Shown here: piece by piece, positions 60,603-64,000 of the stretch
Numbering within the stretch: the stretch's first letter is position 1
Layout: the number at the start of each line of letters is the position of its first letter
From: Omphiscola glabra
Taxonomy: Eukaryota; Mollusca; Gastropoda; Lymnaeidae
Assembly: GCA_964017045.1 (NCBI GenBank)
Contig: OZ024808.1
Span: forward strand, 20,949,284 to 21,013,283
Direction: 5' to 3'
DNA: 64,000 bases
Position numbers and translations under genes: made by a program
The notes under the pieces: generated by a model
Told to the model about the DNA's origin: nothing
Database searches by the model: none
What the model saw: the letters and a program-made list of their open reading frames with translations, nothing else

Positions 60603-61547
60603 TCTCACTCTGTATTTGTGATCTCACACTGAATTTGTGATCTCACACTGTATTTGTCATCTCACACTGGATTTGTCATCTCACACTGTATTTGTCATCT
60701 CACACTGTATTTGTGATCTCACACTGTATTTGTCATCTCACTCTGTATTTGTGATCTCACACTGTATTTGTTATCTTACACTGTATTTGTTATCTTACAC
60801 TGTATTTGTGATCTCACACTGTATTTCTTATCTTACACTGTATTTGTTATCTTACACTGTATTTGTTATCTTACACTGTATTTGTTATCTCACACTGTAT
60901 TTGTTATCTTACACTGTATTTGTTATCTCACACTATATTTGTTATCTCACACTGTATTTGTTATCTCACACTGTATTTGTTATCTTACACTGTATTTGTT
61001 ATCTTACACTGTATTTGTTATCTCACACTGTATTTGTTATCTTACACTGTATTTGTTATCTTACACTGTATTTGTTATCTTACACTGTATTTGTTATCTT
61101 ACACTGTATTTGATATCTTACACTGTATTTGTTATCTTACACTGTATTTGTTATCTTACACTGTATTTGTTATCTCACACTGTATTTGTTATCTTACACT
61201 GTATTTGTTATCTTACACTGTATTTGATATCTTACACTGTATTTGTTATCTTACACTGTATTTATTATCTTACACTGTATTTGTTATCTCACACTGTATT
61301 TGTTATCTCACACTGTATTTGTTATCTTACACTGTATTTGTTATCTCACACTGTATTTGTTATCTCACACTGTATTTGTTATCTTACACTGTATTTGTTA
61401 TCTTACACTGTATTTGTTATCTCACACTGTATTTGTTATCTTACACTGTATTTGTTATCTTACACTGTATTTGTTATCTTACACTGTATTTGTTATCTTA
61501 CACTGTATTTGTTATCTTACACTGTATTTGTTATCTCACACTGTAGT
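60603..61547. repeat. 19-bp minisatellite, about 49 units
   Basis: Unit TGTATTTGTTATCTCACAC, with TTACAC and GTGATCTC variants. Early units mostly have GTGATC/GTCATC and later ones GTTATC, so the array changed type as it grew. All plus frames are open (up to 284 codons), an artefact. Confidence 0.96.
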
Positions 61548-61887
61548 TGCACAGTCGAGATTGATTTAAAAGAAACTATCGTTAGTGTCACTAGCTTTGG
61601 TATCCTTTTCTTTGAATACTAATTTTAGGTCCTATGTTACGTATTGTTAATTCTACGAACCAAATCTTAAGCCATTTCAAAACCACAACGGTGCATAACG
61701 GTTACGGACTTTCACAAAATTAATGGTAGTCGTGGCAATCTGATATATTTAAAAAAAAAAAAAAAAAATTAAATCTATTTTAAATAAATGAAAAGTTTAT
61801 CGGTATTCCGTGATACATTTGATTATTACAAGTTATCTATGCATGCCGTTATATCTTTAATTATTAAGAATAATTGGCATTTTTTTT

Positions 61888-61919
<32 letters not shown>

Positions 61920-62489
61920 TAGTTAAACTGGATAAACTGTGTTTCGAAAAGATGTGAGGTTAAAGATCTGCCTAGGGGTGTCATCGACATGGTTGTGAAG
62001 CGAAGCTCGGAGCTGGAAACCATAATCTAATCGATTAATTTTAAAATTACAAATGACAAATTATAATTCTTTAAATGTTTTAGAAAAAAATCTATATAGA
62101 ATAAATGGTTCCAGTTTCAAGGAAAACCTTAGAGTACAACAAAAAAAAACTACAAAGAAGGCCAAATGTTTATTATTTTATATAATGCCCCTGGGGAAAA
62201 AAGTATTAAATGCTTACAATCTACTAGGCTCTTTAGTAATCAAATGCATAATCATCTTTTATATTGTTACTATCCAGCTGTCCTGTCAGCTACGCAACCC
62301 CTCATTACAAGTCCTCCAACTATTTTTGTACCAGATTTTAAAAAAAATAATCTAGATCCTTTATATGCGTGATATTGTTAAGACAGTTCAGTGATTTAAA
62401 TGCACAGCAAACGTTTGTTAAAAATATAAGCTAGTGTTTAAATAAAATTTTAAAAAACTTAAAACAAAGTGTTTTTGTAAAAATCCTTT
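61548..62489. other. No gene seen
   Basis: Holds an A-run near 61751-61768 and T-runs at 61881-61920. Short ORFs at 62053-62372 have no recognisable product. Confidence 0.5.
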
Positions 62490-62720
62490 ATAAAATGTAA
62501 CATCGAGCAATAGTGTACTGCTCAAAATTTGACGAGACTTCCGCAAAATTAACGCACTTTGTAAGAATGTCACATAGGAATCCCCTACGTCAAAACTCAC
62601 AACCGCACATTTTTTTAACGCCCCTGAACTATATTAATATTCTATCGACCCGCACGCTTTTACGCCGCATATATATTTCACCCACTATTTTAGACAAAGA
62701 AAAGAAAATATTTAGCAAAT
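62490..62720 (-). repeat. Dispersed repeat, copy D
   Basis: Read on the minus strand it matches copy B around GTGAAATATATATGCGGCGT, AATATTAATATAG (62629-62641) and GGGATTC..ATTCTTACAAAGTGCG. It lies about 1.10 kb downstream of the stop codon of the minus-strand ORF at the right edge, the same relative place as copies B and C behind the GIMAP units. Confidence 0.62.
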
Positions 62721-63742
62721 ATATTTGCTGGAGTTCGGATTTGAGCTGGCGCTGAGCTCGGCCAAAAAATTTCTGTTCGACAGCCCTGGTCTTAGGATTT
62801 TATAGTTTAATACGGAGGGAGGAAAAGCGTACTTTAGCCAGGAGTTTTGTGCTTCCGATTATCCGGTGACCAAGTGTATTGGGGTTAATAGAGTGTTAAT
62901 TTTAGACCGGGCCGTTGAAAATGGCACAACTCTATTTGTGTGTGTGAGAGTGTGTGTGTGTGTGTCGGGATCGCAGCGACCAGTGTTATAAGCATTCTTT
63001 TTTGCCCAACGCCCCTTAATAGTACCTGAAAAGATTAACCCCCCCCCCCCCTTTCCGATCTTGACTTTTGTAGCATTAGCCCACCGCCTTCTTTTGAAAT
63101 GTAAATAATTAACGCACGGAAACGGTATACAACACTTATCTTCAAATTTCTCATGTGTGGCGAAAACCCCCTGTTGGAAAACCTTGACATAGACTATTCA
63201 ACGCTTTAAAAAAAGGGAAAGGCTTGCAGATTTAAAGTAACAATTACATTTAACACGATCTTTTATGATATCTGGAGAATGACACTGGGGCTGGGGACGC
63301 TGCTCTTCGTGAGTGGCCGGCCAAGTGTTTCGTGCTCAGTGCCGCTTCTGCCGATTACTTGTCAGGTGAATGAAAGAGAAAGAACTAGTTCATCCAGTTG
63401 CATGCATTTACAGCAGCCCTGCACAAATCAAAATGTAAGTCGGGTCGTAATACTTAATGAAAAACTTGAGCGGGCCGAAAGATAATAGGACAGGGGGGAA
63501 AAGCTATTAAGAAAATAAAAACTATAAAGACTATTTCGTTACTACGCGGAAACTATAGCTACACATTCTCTTTTAATTATTTGCATTAACGATTCGTAGG
63601 AAAACACAATGTTTGCCGCAAAAACAAATACCCTGTTATCTAAATCAATGTTTTGATAAAACAAAAATTCAAAAACAATAAAATATTTAAGCTGAATTGA
63701 ATTTTTGTATGACCAAAACTTCAAACATAAATACAATGACGC
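62721..63742. other. 3' flank of the right-edge gene, no ORF supported
   Basis: A (TG)n run at about 62938-62962 and a C-run near 63039-63050. A 68-codon plus-strand ORF at 63279-63485 is unrecognised. Confidence 0.45.
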
Positions 63743-64000
63743 TTATTTCTCTTTGGGCTTTTTCAAATCTGATTGTCGTCTGTTCCTTTCCGCGGCTCTG
63801 TGAATGATTTGACCTATTACAGGAGCCGCATTGAGCCCTACCGATATTGGTATCCCAACAATAGGTATAAATGCGGTAAAGACACTGATGATCCCGGTGA
63901 TGACACTTGTCGATGTCCAGCCTATGTTCATGTCGTTGTCTATTTTTGAGTTGTAGATGTGTGTCTTTAAGTCTGCAACTCGTTCAAGGAGATGCGCCTT
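63743..64000 (-). CDS. C-terminus of a hydrophobic-segment protein (partial)
   Basis: Open from the window edge to TAA at 63743-63745: 85 residues, continuing beyond 64000. A heptad-like start (HLLERVADLKTHIYNSKID) precedes a long uncharged stretch, SVITGIISVFTAFIPIVGIP then ISVGLNAAPVIGQII, rich in Ile, Gly and Pro. It ends in a basic tail (RAAERNRRQSDLKKPKEK). This looks like a membrane hairpin or one to two transmembrane helices. Apolipoprotein-L-like or GTPase-linked membrane tails have similar layouts, but I recognise no family. It shares a downstream repeat with the GIMAP copies. Frame is certain; identity is not. Confidence 0.6.
   Translation of the reverse strand, partial: KAHLLERVADLKTHIYNSKIDNDMNIGWTSTSVITGIISVFTAFIPIVGIPISVGLNAAPVIGQIIHRAAERNRRQSDLKKPKEK

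Noticed and set aside
60637..61622. ORFs of up to 284 codons reading YTVFVILHCICYLTLYLL
   Set aside because: Periodic translation of the 19-bp array; all three frames are open.
1..64000. tRNA, rRNA or snRNA genes
   Set aside because: I looked for tRNA B-box-like GTTCGANNC and conserved arms by eye and found none convincing; a covariance-model scan is needed to exclude them.

Overview
The window looks like nuclear DNA of an animal, most likely a heterobranch (freshwater pulmonate) snail. It is AT-rich and gene-poor. Its genes have GT-AG introns. It carries an AIG1/GIMAP-type GTPase, a family known to be expanded in snails, and three short elements that match the SPIN hAT transposon as I remember it; SPIN was reported earlier from the pond snail Lymnaea. 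No search was run, so species and element names rest on recognition.

Layout. At 1-10.2 kb there are small minus-strand exons of an unrecognised gene that reads out of the left part of the window. One candidate first exon lies under a CRE/E-box/YY1-like promoter. At 15.3-17.3 kb is a two-exon gene for a secreted cysteine-rich protein (201 aa), with a TATA box; its intron holds a LINE fragment and a minisatellite. Its paralogue lies at 30.9-31.4 kb with the same intron phase, first exon not found. At 36.9-38.7 kb is a broken GIMAP copy; at 45.5-47.5 kb is an intact one (395 aa) whose likely 5'-UTR intron holds about 300 bp of pure GAA repeat. At 54.3-56.7 kb is a complete three-exon EF-hand-like gene (170 aa). 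At the right edge a minus-strand ORF encodes a hydrophobic, possibly membrane-inserting C-terminus and continues past the window.

The rest is mainly repeats. About 27 tandem arrays (units 3-178 bp) cover roughly 9 kb, near 14% of the window. Mobile elements include three SPIN-like MITEs, at least four other hAT MITEs with 8-bp target duplications (two of one family, about 95% alike by eye), a decayed hAT transposase, three LINE C-terminal fragments, a Ty3-like LTR-gag remnant, a possible solo LTR, and an unnamed dispersed repeat in four copies. One of those four copies carries a nested MITE.

No pathway can be read from gene order. The shared theme is possible defence: GIMAP GTPases are immune-associated, and the two secreted cysteine-rich proteins have the profile of lineage-specific extracellular factors. 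That link is inference from proximity only.
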